Assembly (NCBI RefSeq): GCF_003626695.1
Contig: NZ_RBAH01000022.1
Span: 93,399-157,398 of the forward strand
Reading direction: 5' to 3'
Origin: Paenibacillus ginsengarvi
Lineage (GTDB): Bacteria > Bacillota > Bacilli > Paenibacillales > NBRC-103111
Length of the DNA stretch: 64,000 nucleotides
Shown here: piece after piece, positions 18,340-26,906 of the stretch
Numbering within the stretch: the first letter of the stretch is position 1
How the letters are laid out: every line of letters starts with the position of its first letter
Notes under the pieces: generated by a model
Told to the model about the DNA's origin: nothing
The model's database searches: none
What the model saw: only the letters and a program-made list of their open reading frames with translations
Made by a program: the position numbers and the translations under genes

Positions 18340-19776
18340 TTGAGAACAAAAGGCAAAATCGGAATGCTGCTGCTAGTACTGGCAGTCGTTCTGGGGGCAG
18401 TTTCGATCGCGAACCCGGACCCGGCGGAGGGCGCGGATTCGGCTGTCGCAAACAAAGCAATCATTGATCCGTATCAAATGTACACGTATCCGCTGATGAT
18501 GCAAGATCTCGAACGGCTGGCTGCTGCCTATCCGGACTTAATCGAACTTCAATCGATCGGCCAAACCGTCTTCGGGCGGGATATCCGGGCGGTCAAGCTG
18601 GGCAAGGGGGATGCCGCGATACTTGTGGACGGGGCTCAGCATGCACGCGAGTGGATGGGGACGAATCTCATTTTGTATTTGATCGACCGATACGCCTATG
18701 CTTACGAGCATGATGTGAACTATGGAGACTATAACGTTCGCGATATTCTGGACCGCTGCACAATTTGGTTTGTGCCTATGGTCAACCCGGACGGCACTGC
18801 ACTTCAGCAGGAAGGGCTGGAGGCATTCCCCGAATTTTGGCATGCGAATCTGCTCGGAATGAATGGAAACAGCAGCAATTTCAAACATTGGAAAGCGAAT
18901 GCCCAAGGGGTCGACATCAACAGACAATACCCGGCCATGTGGGCCGACATTCGCAATTCTCCCGGGTACCCGAAATTCAAAAACTTTAAAGGCTGGGAGC
19001 CGGCGCAGACAGCGGAAGCGGCTAGTATGATGAAGTTAACGTACGAGATCGACCCGGAAATCGCCTTTTCGTACCATTCGTCGGGCCGGGTGCTGTACTG
19101 GCATTTCAATACGTCGTCCGAGCATGTGAATCGGGATAAAAGGCTGGCTAACGCGATCAGCGCGATGACCGGATACGGCCAGGTCAAACCGGAGAAAAAT
19201 CCTTCCGGCGGCGGCTTCACGGATTGGTTCATCATGCAGTTCGGACGTCCGGGTTTCACGGCGGAGCTGGGCACGTATCAGGAGGAAAACGAACTGCCGC
19301 TCTGGACATTCGGCGAGTTATGGGAGGAAAATAAAGAAGTCCCGCTGTATTTGGCCGCCGAGGGGTACCGCCTGTGGCTGGAGCGTTATCCGATCGAGCA
19401 GATGGAAGAGCAGATTCAGCTTCTGGGGGAAGTGCAGCTGTACAATCGTCCCAGCGAATCTTCGCCGGTTGGGGCCACGCTGAAAGACGCCAAGCTGAAA
19501 GCAAACGCTCGTCTCGGACAATGGTACCGGGTTTCGACATGGCTTGGTCCGAAGTGGATTCGTCCGGAACCGTCCGCTTATTTGATCGGACATACAGAGC
19601 CTTACGAACAGCGAGTCAAGCTGACGGACAAAACACCGATCTATGCGTCCCCGAAAGCGGATGTGAAGCTGCCTCTGGCCGAGCTGCATTCGCAGGAAGT
19701 AGAGGCGATCGAGCGGTGGAACGACTGGATTAGGATCAAAACTTGGCTGGGCAGCAGTTGGATCAAAAAAGAATAA
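18340..19776 (+). CDS. Secreted M14-family zinc carboxypeptidase with C-terminal SH3-like repeats
   Basis: 478 residues from the TTG at 18340 (Shine-Dalgarno GGAGAG 18325-18330; an ATG at 18310 is an alternative). A signal peptide spans ~5-31. Zinc ligands are visible as DGAQHAREWMG (H101, E104) and SYHSSGRVLYWHF (third His). VPMVNPDG and DINRQYP follow the M14 pattern, and FTAELGTYQEE supplies the catalytic Glu. The fold is that of gamma-D-glutamyl-meso-diaminopimelate peptidases/carboxypeptidases. Two C-terminal repeats (GQWYRVSTWLGPKWI, NDWIRIKTWLGSSWIK) look like wall-binding SH3/GW modules. It is likely a cell-wall peptide hydrolase of vegetative or spore peptidoglycan. Confidence 0.88.
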   Translation: MRTKGKIGMLLLVLAVVLGAVSIANPDPAEGADSAVANKAIIDPYQMYTYPLMMQDLERLAAAYPDLIELQSIGQTVFGRDIRAVKLGKGDAAILVDGAQHAREWMGTNLILYLIDRYAYAYEHDVNYGDYNVRDILDRCTIWFVPMVNPDGTALQQEGLEAFPEFWHANLLGMNGNSSNFKHWKANAQGVDINRQYPAMWADIRNSPGYPKFKNFKGWEPAQTAEAASMMKLTYEIDPEIAFSYHSSGRVLYWHFNTSSEHVNRDKRLANAISAMTGYGQVKPEKNPSGGGFTDWFIMQFGRPGFTAELGTYQEENELPLWTFGELWEENKEVPLYLAAEGYRLWLERYPIEQMEEQIQLLGEVQLYNRPSESSPVGATLKDAKLKANARLGQWYRVSTWLGPKWIRPEPSAYLIGHTEPYEQRVKLTDKTPIYASPKADVKLPLAELHSQEVEAIERWNDWIRIKTWLGSSWIKKE

Positions 19777-19833
19777 CGGCGCCGGCTGTTATACGAGCGC
19801 TACCGTTTGCGCGTCGTCCGGCATGTATCATCA

Positions 19834-19857
19834 AGCACCCAATCCTGGGTGCTTTTT
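19834..19857 (+). terminator. Terminator after M14 peptidase
   Basis: A perfect 8-bp stem AGCACCCA (19834-19841) / TGGGTGCT (19846-19853) with a 4-nt loop and T5. Confidence 0.85.
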
Positions 19858-19963
19858 GAGCTGTTCGATATGGCGAAATGGCTGAAAAAGGGTTGAGGGA
19901 TTAAGCGGATATGTCTATAATACAGGAAACTGGTCGGCCACCGAGAAAGTCCGGCGTTAGGCG

Positions 19964-20290
19964 GTGAATGTTATTGAGAACTTGCTTGTATTGTTGATGG
20001 TAGTGTTTGCGGCTTCGCTGCTGCAAGCGAGTACCGGGTTCGGTTTTTCGATTATAGGGACGCCTTTTCTTCTGATGATGTTTCCGGCTCATACCGCAAT
20101 CCAATTGAACATTCGCTTGTTATATCGATGTTCAAGATGTTCAGGATTCGGGAAGAGTTAAACAAGCGGCTTATGGGGAGATTGATTACGGGAAGTTTGA
20201 TCATGATAATCCCAGGCCTCATGATTTACTTATATGCGGACATTGCGGCGATCAAGCTGGTCGTCGGGATTCTGATCCTTCTGCTGACCA
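19964..20290 (+). pseudogene. TauE/SafE-type permease N-terminal fragment (frameshifted)
   Basis: The start encodes a TauE/SafE-like N-terminus (LLVLLMVVFAASLLQASTGFGFSIIGTPFLLMM). Near 20112 the frame breaks. In the shifted frame the family sequence continues directly (SLVISMFKMFRIREELNKR, then a hydrophobic segment to ILILLLT). A single-base deletion around 20110-20114 explains this. The homology ends near 20290, where an unrelated transporter fragment begins. The product would be less than half a normal ~250-residue permease, so this is a relic. Confidence 0.72.
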
Positions 20291-20561
20291 TGCTATTGCC
20301 GGAATGTTTCTATTCGGTTTCGGTGATTCGATCTTCGGGCCTTCCTTCAACGGGATGCTCTCCAAGTCTGTCGGTTCCAGCGAACAAGGAAGGATTCAAG
20401 GAGGCAGTCAATCGATTCAGGCTTTAGCAAGAATAATCGGGCCTATTATAGGAGGCCAAATCTATGTATCGCTTGGTCATGCCGCGCCCGCTTTTATGGG
20501 GGTACTCCTTATAGCAGCGGCCATATTGGTTTTGAAAAAAGATACGCGTTCTCATATATAA
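20286..20561 (+). pseudogene. MFS transporter C-terminal fragment
   Basis: In the frame ending at 20561 the translation MFLFGFGDSIFGPSFNGML followed by GRIQGGSQSIQALARIIGPIIGGQIY is a textbook last-third of a TCR/Tet-like MFS drug transporter (helices 10-12, then a charged tail). Family-like sequence begins right at the point where the TauE fragment stops. A deletion has therefore joined two unrelated transporter genes. It has no ribosome binding site of its own. Confidence 0.72.
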
Positions 20562-20636
20562 ACTACCGCATCATAAAAGAGGAGGCCGGCCCGAAAGCTC
20601 GGCCGACCTCGCGATCCGGTCCGCAGCTCAGCGCTG

Positions 20637-20832
20637 CTAACGCCCCAGCGGGACCATCATTCGTTTGCGGTTGCGGAACGTGGCGAGCTGCCGCACTCCG
20701 ATGGAATGCAGGTAACTCGTCACCGCCTCTTAATCGTACAGCAATTGGGCGGGGCTATGGGCATCCGAGCCGAAGGTGAACACTACGCCGGCGCGGTGCA
20801 GCCGCTCCAGCAGGTCGGTGGAAGAAGTTCGG
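20637..20832 (-). pseudogene. PHP-domain (histidinol-phosphatase-like) C-terminal remnant with internal stop
   Basis: Read on the minus strand, this segment encodes TDLLERLHRAGVVFTFGSDAH followed by SPAQLLYD. Then comes an in-frame TAA (plus-strand 20730-20732) and a continuing homologous tail SYLHSIGVRQLATFRNRKR. F-x-x-G-S-D-A-H is the metal-binding motif of PHP phosphoesterases such as HisJ. The upstream two thirds of the gene are missing. It is a clear relic, invisible to ORF callers because of the stop. Confidence 0.75.
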
Positions 20833-20836
20833 AGGT

Positions 20837-20867
20837 AACCGGCTGCAAGCAGGATGCAGCCGGTTTT
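20837..20867 (+). terminator. Hairpin with T-run upstream of uvrA-like gene
   Basis: A perfect 11-bp stem AACCGGCTGCA (20837-20847) / TGCAGCCGGTT (20855-20865), ending in TTTT. It may be the surviving terminator of a deleted gene. Confidence 0.6.
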
Positions 20868-20958
20868 ATGTGCCTCGGACGATAGAGCAGGATTTTGCGA
20901 TTCCTAAAATGGTATAATGTGGAGTGGGACGAAAATATAAATCGGAAGGACGTCAATC

Positions 20959-23214
20959 ATGAGCGAATCGAATCAGGAATATATCGTCATTACTGCTGCA
21001 CGGGAGAACAATCTCAAAAACGTATCTTTGCGCATCCCGAAGCGGAACATTACGATCTTCACCGGTGTATCCGGCTCCGGCAAATCGTCGATCGTCTTCG
21101 ATACGATCGCCGCGGAATCGACGCGACTGCTGAATGAGAACTTCAGTATGTTCGTGCGCACTTTCCTGCCCCGTTACCCGCAGCCCGACGCGGACGCGAT
21201 CGAGAATCTCAGCATGGCGGTTATAGTAGACCAGAAGCGGCTTGGCGGAGGCTCTCATTCCACGATGGGCACGATTACCGATATTTCTCCGCTCCTTCGT
21301 TTATTATTTTCGCGGGTAGGCCAGCCCTATGTCGGACAAGCGAATGTGTTCTCCTTTAACGATCCGCAAGGCATGTGTCCCGAATGCAACGGGATCGGCC
21401 GCAGTTTGTGCATCGATATGGACAAGGCAGTGGATCTGTCCAAGTCTATGAAGGAAGGGGCTATCATGCTGCCGGGTTACGCGGTGGATAGCTGGGATTG
21501 GAACATGGTCATTCAGTCGGGGCCTTTCGATCCCGACAAGAAGCTGAGCGATTATTCGGCTGAGGATCTGGAAGAGCTGCTCTACGGCAAGGCCAAGAAA
21601 GTCAAGATGGATTTTGCCGGGAAAGCAACGAATATTACGGTGGAAGGCGTCATCGAGAAATTCACCAATAAATATATCAAGCAGGACGTCAAAACGAAAT
21701 CCGAACGCACCCAGCAAACGGTTGCGCCTTACATCACCGAAGGCGTCTGTTCCTGCTGTCACGGCGCGAGACTCAGCCAAGCCGCGTTGAGCTGCAAGAT
21801 CAACGGACATAACATTGCCGAGCTGTCTGCTATGGAGGTCGGACACCTCATCCGCGTTATTCGGGAAATAAACGATGCGGCCGCAGCCCCTGTGGTCAAG
21901 TCGCTCACGGAGCGGCTGCAGCATCTGGTCGATATCGGCTTGGACTATCTGACGCTGGACCGCGAGACGGATACCTTATCCGGCGGCGAGTCGCAGCGGG
22001 TCAAAATGGTGAAGCATTTGAACGGCAGTCTGGTCGATGTCACTTACATCTTCGATGAGCCGAGCGTCGGCTTGCATCCCCGCGACGTTCACCGGTTGAA
22101 TGAACTGCTCCAGAAGCTGCGCGACAAAGGCAATACCGTCATTGTCGTCGAGCACGATCCCGATGTAATCAAAGTGGCGGACCATATCGTCGACGTAGGG
22201 CCTCACGCCGGCAGTCGCGGCGGTAACATCGTGTATGAAGGAAGCTACCAGGGCCTGCTGGAGTCGGGTACGCTGACAGGCACCCATATAAAGCGGCCGC
22301 TGCAGTTGAAGCACGAATGCAGGAATCCGTCCGGCAAGCTGTCCATCCATAAAGCTCATCTTCACAACCTGCAGAACGTAAGCGTAGATATTCCGACAGG
22401 AGTATTAACCGTAGTCACGGGGGTTGCCGGATCGGGCAAAAGCACGCTGATTAATGAAGTATTCCTCAGCCAGCATCCGGACGCGATCGTTATCGATCAA
22501 TCGGCGGTAGGCGTATCGACGCGCTCGAACCCTGCGACTTATACGGGCATTATGGATGATGTGCGCAAAGCGTTTGCTTCTGCAAACAAGGTGAATCAAG
22601 GGTTGTTCAGCTTCAATTCCAAGGGCGCTTGCGAGAACTGCCAAGGGTTAGGCGTCGTGTATACGGATCTCTCCTTTCTCGATAGCGTGAAGCTGCCGTG
22701 TGAAGTATGCGGAGGCAAAAGGTTCAAGGAAGAAGTGCTCGCCTACAAATTGAACGGCAAGTCGATCGCAGATGTGCTGGAGATGACGGTGGAGCAGGCG
22801 CTGGAGTTTTTTCAGCTGAAAGAGGTTGTGCGCAAGCTCCAGGCGATGAGCGACGTAGGGCTGAACTATATTACGCTCGGCCAGCCGCTCAGCACGCTCT
22901 CGGGCGGGGAATGCCAGCGCATCAAGCTGGCCAGCGAGCTGCACAAGAAGGGCAGCATCTATGTGATGGACGAGCCGACGACGGGTTTGCATATGTCGGA
23001 CCTCAGTCATCTTCTCGGCATTATGAACCGTCTCGTCGATGCCGGCAATACGGTGATCGTCATCGAGCATAACCTGGAAGTGATCAGCCAGGCGGATTGG
23101 ATTATCGATATGGGACCGGACGGAGGCAGCAAGGGGGGGCAAGTGGTGTTCGAGGGCACGCCCGAGCAAATCGTCCATGCGAAACAGTCGATCACCGGAC
23201 AATATTTGGTGTAG
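20959..23214 (+). CDS. Short UvrA-like ABC ATPase (UvrA2 / drug-resistance class)
   Basis: A 751-residue soluble ATPase with two ABC cassettes. Walker A motifs are GVSGSGKSS (~35) and GVAGSGKST (~493). Signature motifs are TLSGGESQRVKM and TLSGGECQRIKL, and Walker B motifs are TYIFDEPSVGLHP and IYVMDEPTTGLHM. Zinc-finger cysteines occur in CPECNGIG, CSCCHGA, CENCQGLG and CEVCGG. At about 750 residues it lacks most of the ~190 residues (UvrB-binding/insertion region) of canonical UvrA (~940). This fits the UvrA2/DrrC group linked to tolerance of DNA-binding drugs. It is monocistronic. Confidence 0.88.
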   Translation: MSESNQEYIVITAARENNLKNVSLRIPKRNITIFTGVSGSGKSSIVFDTIAAESTRLLNENFSMFVRTFLPRYPQPDADAIENLSMAVIVDQKRLGGGSHSTMGTITDISPLLRLLFSRVGQPYVGQANVFSFNDPQGMCPECNGIGRSLCIDMDKAVDLSKSMKEGAIMLPGYAVDSWDWNMVIQSGPFDPDKKLSDYSAEDLEELLYGKAKKVKMDFAGKATNITVEGVIEKFTNKYIKQDVKTKSERTQQTVAPYITEGVCSCCHGARLSQAALSCKINGHNIAELSAMEVGHLIRVIREINDAAAAPVVKSLTERLQHLVDIGLDYLTLDRETDTLSGGESQRVKMVKHLNGSLVDVTYIFDEPSVGLHPRDVHRLNELLQKLRDKGNTVIVVEHDPDVIKVADHIVDVGPHAGSRGGNIVYEGSYQGLLESGTLTGTHIKRPLQLKHECRNPSGKLSIHKAHLHNLQNVSVDIPTGVLTVVTGVAGSGKSTLINEVFLSQHPDAIVIDQSAVGVSTRSNPATYTGIMDDVRKAFASANKVNQGLFSFNSKGACENCQGLGVVYTDLSFLDSVKLPCEVCGGKRFKEEVLAYKLNGKSIADVLEMTVEQALEFFQLKEVVRKLQAMSDVGLNYITLGQPLSTLSGGECQRIKLASELHKKGSIYVMDEPTTGLHMSDLSHLLGIMNRLVDAGNTVIVIEHNLEVISQADWIIDMGPDGGSKGGQVVFEGTPEQIVHAKQSITGQYLV

Positions 23215-23224
23215 GGTAAAAATG

Positions 23225-23245
23225 CGGAAGCAAAAGTTCCGCTAA
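23225..23245. repeat. Single GCGGAA/TTCCGC palindromic repeat copy
   Basis: GCGGAA and TTCCGC arms flank an A-rich loop, and the element ends in TTCCGCTAAG as in the clusters near 11.7 kb and 42.6 kb. It lies 10 nt after the uvrA-like stop codon. Confidence 0.55.
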
Positions 23246-23257
23246 GCCTTGCAGGCC

Positions 23258-23362
23258 GGGTCCAAACGTTTCAAACTAACACCTGGTACCGGTTCGTGAT
23301 TGATTTCGACGGGAATGCTGGCGCGTAAAACCAGAGCCGCTATAAGGTGAAGGTAAGGCTGA
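23258..23362 (+). pseudogene. Possible gene remnant (NTWYRFVIDFDGNAG)
   Basis: The plus strand encodes a protein-like stretch TFQTNTWYRFVIDFDGNAG, a stop, then SRYKVKVRL in the same frame. The W-Y-R-F-V-I-D-F pattern is common in concanavalin/LamG-like secreted carbohydrate proteins. It is too short to classify and carries an in-frame stop. Low confidence. Confidence 0.25.
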
Positions 23363-23399
23363 AGTTGCCGGTTCGCCGGTAACTCCAGCCTTTAAATTT
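23357..23399 (+). terminator. Terminator between uvrA-like and VOC genes
   Basis: Stem 23357-23371 / 23376-23390 with a TTCG tetraloop, followed by TTTAAATTT. Its position could serve both converging transcripts. Confidence 0.75.
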
Positions 23400-23438
23400 A
23401 GAACCGACTCATACGTGACACGCCTTTCCAGCCCGAAA

Positions 23439-23897
23439 TCAGACGTCCTTCTGATGCCCCCGAATGGCGGCTTCTTCCGAAGTCATCGTAACAAGCTGAA
23501 AGACCACCCCGAACTTGTCGGTAACGATGGCAACCCCGGGACTGAAATGAGTGGGCTGCAGCGGCATCCCGACTTGTCCTCCTTGCTGCAACAACTCGTA
23601 AAACTTCTCCGTTTTCTCGATTTCGTTCGTCGTCATGCAGATTTGAACCTGATTTCCGCTTTGATGAGGCTTGCCGGGACTTTGATCGGCAACCATGATT
23701 TTGGCCATGCCGACTTGCAAAATCGCATGCGACACCAAACTTTTCGTGCCCGCAGGCAAAGGGGATGCGGGATTTTCCGGTGCGTCGCCATAGGTTTGGC
23801 AAAAGAGGACTTTGGCCTCCAATGCTTCTTTGTAAAATTCAATCGCTTGTTTGGCATTTCCGTCCATCATTAAAAATGCGGTCAATTGTACGGTCAT
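23439..23897 (-). CDS. VOC-superfamily protein (PhnB-like)
   Basis: A 152-residue glyoxalase-fold protein beginning LTAFLMMDGNAKQAIEFYKEALEA. It continues with SHAILQVGMAKIMVADQSPG and KFGVVFQLVT, the usual PhnB-like beta-alpha-beta-beta-beta units. Bacterial PhnB-like proteins are small dimers of mostly unknown substrate. It is divergent from a WYL-type regulator, with a palindrome in between, so the regulator probably controls it. Confidence 0.85.
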   Translation of the reverse strand: MTVQLTAFLMMDGNAKQAIEFYKEALEAKVLFCQTYGDAPENPASPLPAGTKSLVSHAILQVGMAKIMVADQSPGKPHQSGNQVQICMTTNEIEKTEKFYELLQQGGQVGMPLQPTHFSPGVAIVTDKFGVVFQLVTMTSEEAAIRGHQKDV

Positions 23898-23961
23898 TGT
23901 TTTACAAACTCCTTTTTACTCAGCTATCAGCTGGACTTGATTGTTATTGTATCCGATAATA

Positions 23962-23978
23962 GTGACAAGTATTGTCAC
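23962..23978. promoter_or_regulatory. Palindromic operator between VOC and WYL genes
   Basis: GTGACAA-GTA-TTGTCAC is a perfect 7-bp inverted repeat with a 3-nt centre. It lies 24 nt before the WYL regulator start and 65 nt before the VOC start. It is the obvious binding site for the regulator. Confidence 0.6.
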
Positions 23979-24001
23979 AAATAAAAACATGGAGTTTCGC
24001 G

Positions 24002-24949
24002 ATGTCCAAATCCAAACGATTGCTTGATTTAATGATGACCGTCAACCGGAAGCGGAAGTTTACCGTCAAGGAGCTTGCTCAGGAATTTGACGTATCGCCC
24101 CGAACGATACTCAGAGATTTGCAGGAGCTTGGCGAACTGGGAGTGCCATTGTATTCCGAAGTGGGCCCGCATGGCGGGTACCAGGTGCTGAACGAGCGAA
24201 TACTGCCTCCGATTGCTTTTACCGAAGAAGAAGCGGTTGCGATCTTTTTTGCAAGTCATGCCCTCCGGCACTACTCGTCTCTCCCTTTTGAAACGGAAGC
24301 GGAGTCGGCCTTAAACAGATTTTACTTGTACATGCCGGGGGATACGCGGGACCGAATCGATCAAATGAAAAACCGCTTTGATCTGGTTTCCCCGGTCAGG
24401 CAGCTGGAATCTCCGCATATGGCGATTTTGCTGGACGGGGCCATCCGCCAAACTGTGATCGCCATCGAATACGAATCCGGCGGGGGAAGTTCATCCCGGC
24501 ACATACAGCCGATCGGCATTTATGCCAGAAACGGTTTATGGTATTGTCCGGCGTATTGCTTTGTTCGGGAAGATATTCGTCTGTTCCGGTGCGACCGCAT
24601 CCGTTCGGCGGACTATGCGGGGGGCGAAAGGAGACCGCTGGATTTGCAGCATGTTCATCTCGGGAACTGGGAGTCGCATGTCAGGCTCAAGCAGGATCGG
24701 GTGAGTTTGCGCGCAGAACTAAGCAGAGAAGGCGTTCGGCGGTGCGAGGCCGAGCTTTGGCTGGCGCGCAAGCTGCGTCCGCGGGAGGATGGGACTGGCT
24801 GGCTGGAGGGAGACGTTCCGAAGAGCGAGCTTCCTTACTTAGCCCAGTTTTTCATCGGATTGGGCAAGGAGGCGTTAGTAGAGAGTCCTGGGGAGCTTGT
24901 GGCCTATATGAAAAAGACGCTTGCGGACATTATGCGTCAGTACGAGTAG
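24002..24949 (+). CDS. YafY-type transcriptional regulator (HTH_11 + WYL domain)
   Basis: A 315-residue protein. It has an N-terminal winged helix (SKRLLDLMMTVNRKRKFTVKELAQEF then SPRTILRDLQELGELGVPLYS) followed by a linker and a WYL-like ligand-binding domain. The latter contains IEYESGGGSSSRHIQPIGIYARNGLWYCPAYCFVREDIRLFRCDRI. The C-terminal WCX region ends with VESPGELVAYMKKTLADI. The frame extends to a TTG at 23972 inside the operator; ATG 24002, preceded by GGAG, is preferred. It is a probable autoregulator and repressor of the divergent VOC gene. Confidence 0.87.
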   Translation: MSKSKRLLDLMMTVNRKRKFTVKELAQEFDVSPRTILRDLQELGELGVPLYSEVGPHGGYQVLNERILPPIAFTEEEAVAIFFASHALRHYSSLPFETEAESALNRFYLYMPGDTRDRIDQMKNRFDLVSPVRQLESPHMAILLDGAIRQTVIAIEYESGGGSSSRHIQPIGIYARNGLWYCPAYCFVREDIRLFRCDRIRSADYAGGERRPLDLQHVHLGNWESHVRLKQDRVSLRAELSREGVRRCEAELWLARKLRPREDGTGWLEGDVPKSELPYLAQFFIGLGKEALVESPGELVAYMKKTLADIMRQYE

Positions 24950-25058
24950 GTAGCTACAATCTTGAAGTGAAATTTATAGCTAGGATTTTGATAGAAAGTA
25001 ATCGTTACTGGCATCGATACATAGTGAAATCAAAAATCCCAAAGTGAGGCGAGAAGAA

Positions 25059-25508
25059 ATGAGCGAAAACGAAGAAGTTGTCATTCAGATTGTGGATAAG
25101 CGTAAGCCGAAACAGAGGCTGCTGGTCAAAAATTCCGATATTTCGAACTCCGAATTTCGGGATTGTCGTATAGTGGATGTTGTTTTCGACGATGTCTCCT
25201 TGACGAATATGAAAGTGAGGTATGCCGATCTTCGAAATTGCAAGATGACGGATATGAACATGGTAAACGGCCATATTAGCGATGCGAATCTTACCGGACT
25301 TACGATCGATGGGGCGAACATTAGCGGGATGACGATTCGGAATGCCGGTGCCGAGCAGCCTCTTGTACTCGACAATCTCAAAATCGAAGGAAGCAGCTTC
25401 AACAACTGTAATCTGGCTAATGTAAATTTTACGGACTGCAACATAGAAGGTCTTCGGATAAACGGTGTCCTGATCGAGGAGCTTCTTAAGCTGCACAACT
25501 CACAGTAG
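25059..25508 (+). CDS. Pentapeptide-repeat-like protein
   Basis: About 149 residues in which A/S-x-L/F/M-x-x repeats run nearly throughout: NSDISNSEFRDCRIVDVVF, then MKVRYADLRNCKMTDMNM, DANLTGLTIDGANISGM, and later SSFNNCNLANVNFTDCNIEGL. Such sequences fold as a right-handed quadrilateral beta-helix. The N-terminus (NEEVVIQIVDKRKPKQRLLVKN) is a short beta cap. The function is unknown; some relatives mimic DNA or protect gyrase, but nothing here specifies that. ATG 25059 is preferred over the GTG at 25044 because GAGGCGAGAAG precedes it. Confidence 0.75.
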   Translation: MSENEEVVIQIVDKRKPKQRLLVKNSDISNSEFRDCRIVDVVFDDVSLTNMKVRYADLRNCKMTDMNMVNGHISDANLTGLTIDGANISGMTIRNAGAEQPLVLDNLKIEGSSFNNCNLANVNFTDCNIEGLRINGVLIEELLKLHNSQ

Positions 25509-25976
25509 GGGCGGCAGGTTGACGCGTAATACAAAGGTTTACTGTTAATGTTTCATATATGAGCAGGCTGAGGCTGCCGACAGGATCGGCGGCCTCGCTG
25601 TGTTTTCTGACCGGTATATCTATATCGAAACAACGCTGTAAGTCGCCGGGGCTTGTCCCAATCGGGCGGCTACGGCGTTTTTAGGTTTGTTATAAAACCC
25701 ACAAAGTCAATATTAATAACAAACGTATATTTCATAATATAAAATTATATTGCATAATATGAATGTAAATAATATAATTTGGTCAACGATCTGATTTTAG
25801 ATCGACGGATCTCATAAAATTGCAAATTTATTGCAATTTCACTCTGCATGACAACAACCTAGTGAACATGAACGTAATCGAGTCCCTTTCAACAACGGGC
25901 TAATCGTAAAAACGCAAACCCGGATTGGCGGAGGGGCGAACCACTGTTCATGCTTCCGAAGACGGAGGACTTATCC
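25509..25976 (+). other. Intergenic region with two hairpins and an AT-rich upstream segment
   Basis: Hairpin 25570-25580 / 25586-25596 (GAGGCTGCCGA arms) is followed by TGTTTT. A second imperfect hairpin, about 25632-25684, ends in GCGTTTTT. From 25700 to 25860 the sequence is very AT-rich and non-coding, consistent with a promoter region for the aldolase operon. No clear operator was seen. Confidence 0.45.
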
Positions 25977-26906
25977 ATGACAATCAAGCAAGCTGACCGT
26001 TTTTCCGGCATTCATGTCGCGATGCCTGCCTGCTATGACGCGTACGGGAACGTTTCGCCCGAATCCGTCAGACGGCTGACGCGGCATTTACTGGATGCCG
26101 GCATTCGCGGGCTTTATGTCGGCGGCGGGACGGGAGAAGGCATCTTGCAGACGGAGGAGGAGCGCGAGCGGACGCTGGAGGCGGTTCTGGAGGAGAACGG
26201 GGGGACCGCGACCGTCACCGTTCATGTCGGCGCAGCCACGACGGGTGCGGCGATCCGGCTGGCCCGGCATGCGGAAACGTGCGGCGCGGATGCCGTGTCG
26301 TCGATCCCGCCATTTTACTACGCATACACGGAGGAGGCGGTCAAGGAGTATTGGCTTTCTGTGATGGAAAGCGCTGCTCTGCCATTTATTCTGTACTACA
26401 TCCCATCTGCGACCGGCTTTCGCATGACGGAAAACATGCTGCGGGACTTGCTGCGTCACGAGCGGCTGCTCGGCATCAAAATGACGACGTTTGATACATA
26501 CGAGCTGCAGCGGTTCAAAGCGATCGGCGGCGAAAAGTTTCTCGTCTTTAACGGACCGGATCAGCAGTATGTAGCCGGACGCATCATGGGGGCGGACGCC
26601 GGCATCGGCGGCACATACGGAGCGATGCCCGAGCTGTTCCTGAAGCTGGAGCGCGAATATCGGCTCGGACATGCGGCGGAGGCGCAGCGTTGGCAGTTTA
26701 TTGTGAATGACATCATTACGGAGATTCGTTCCATCGGCTTGTTCGCCGCGGTCAAGGGGATACTGCGGCTGCGCGGCGTCGATTGCGGGGAGCCGCGGCG
26801 ACCGCTGCCCGGACTTCGACAAACGGACGAACCGGCCGTTAGGCGTTTGTATGAAACGATTGTGCGATATGCCAAAGATTGCGAACAAGAGGTGACAGCC
26901 CTATGA
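25977..26906 (+). CDS. Dihydrodipicolinate synthase / N-acetylneuraminate lyase family aldolase
   Basis: A 309-residue class I aldolase. It has the carboxylate-binding motif GGGTGEG (49-55), Tyr pair YYIPSATG (~140-147) matching the NanA-type Y-x-I-P sequence, and Schiff-base Lys in GIKMTT (K168). NanA-like features and a sialidase-like gene directly downstream favour a sialic-acid or keto-acid lyase role over lysine biosynthesis. The start at 25977 has GGAGG at 25963-25967; an ATG at 25950 is an alternative. The stop codon overlaps the next gene by 4 nt (ATGA), showing an operon. Confidence 0.85.
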   Translation: MTIKQADRFSGIHVAMPACYDAYGNVSPESVRRLTRHLLDAGIRGLYVGGGTGEGILQTEEERERTLEAVLEENGGTATVTVHVGAATTGAAIRLARHAETCGADAVSSIPPFYYAYTEEAVKEYWLSVMESAALPFILYYIPSATGFRMTENMLRDLLRHERLLGIKMTTFDTYELQRFKAIGGEKFLVFNGPDQQYVAGRIMGADAGIGGTYGAMPELFLKLEREYRLGHAAEAQRWQFIVNDIITEIRSIGLFAAVKGILRLRGVDCGEPRRPLPGLRQTDEPAVRRLYETIVRYAKDCEQEVTAL

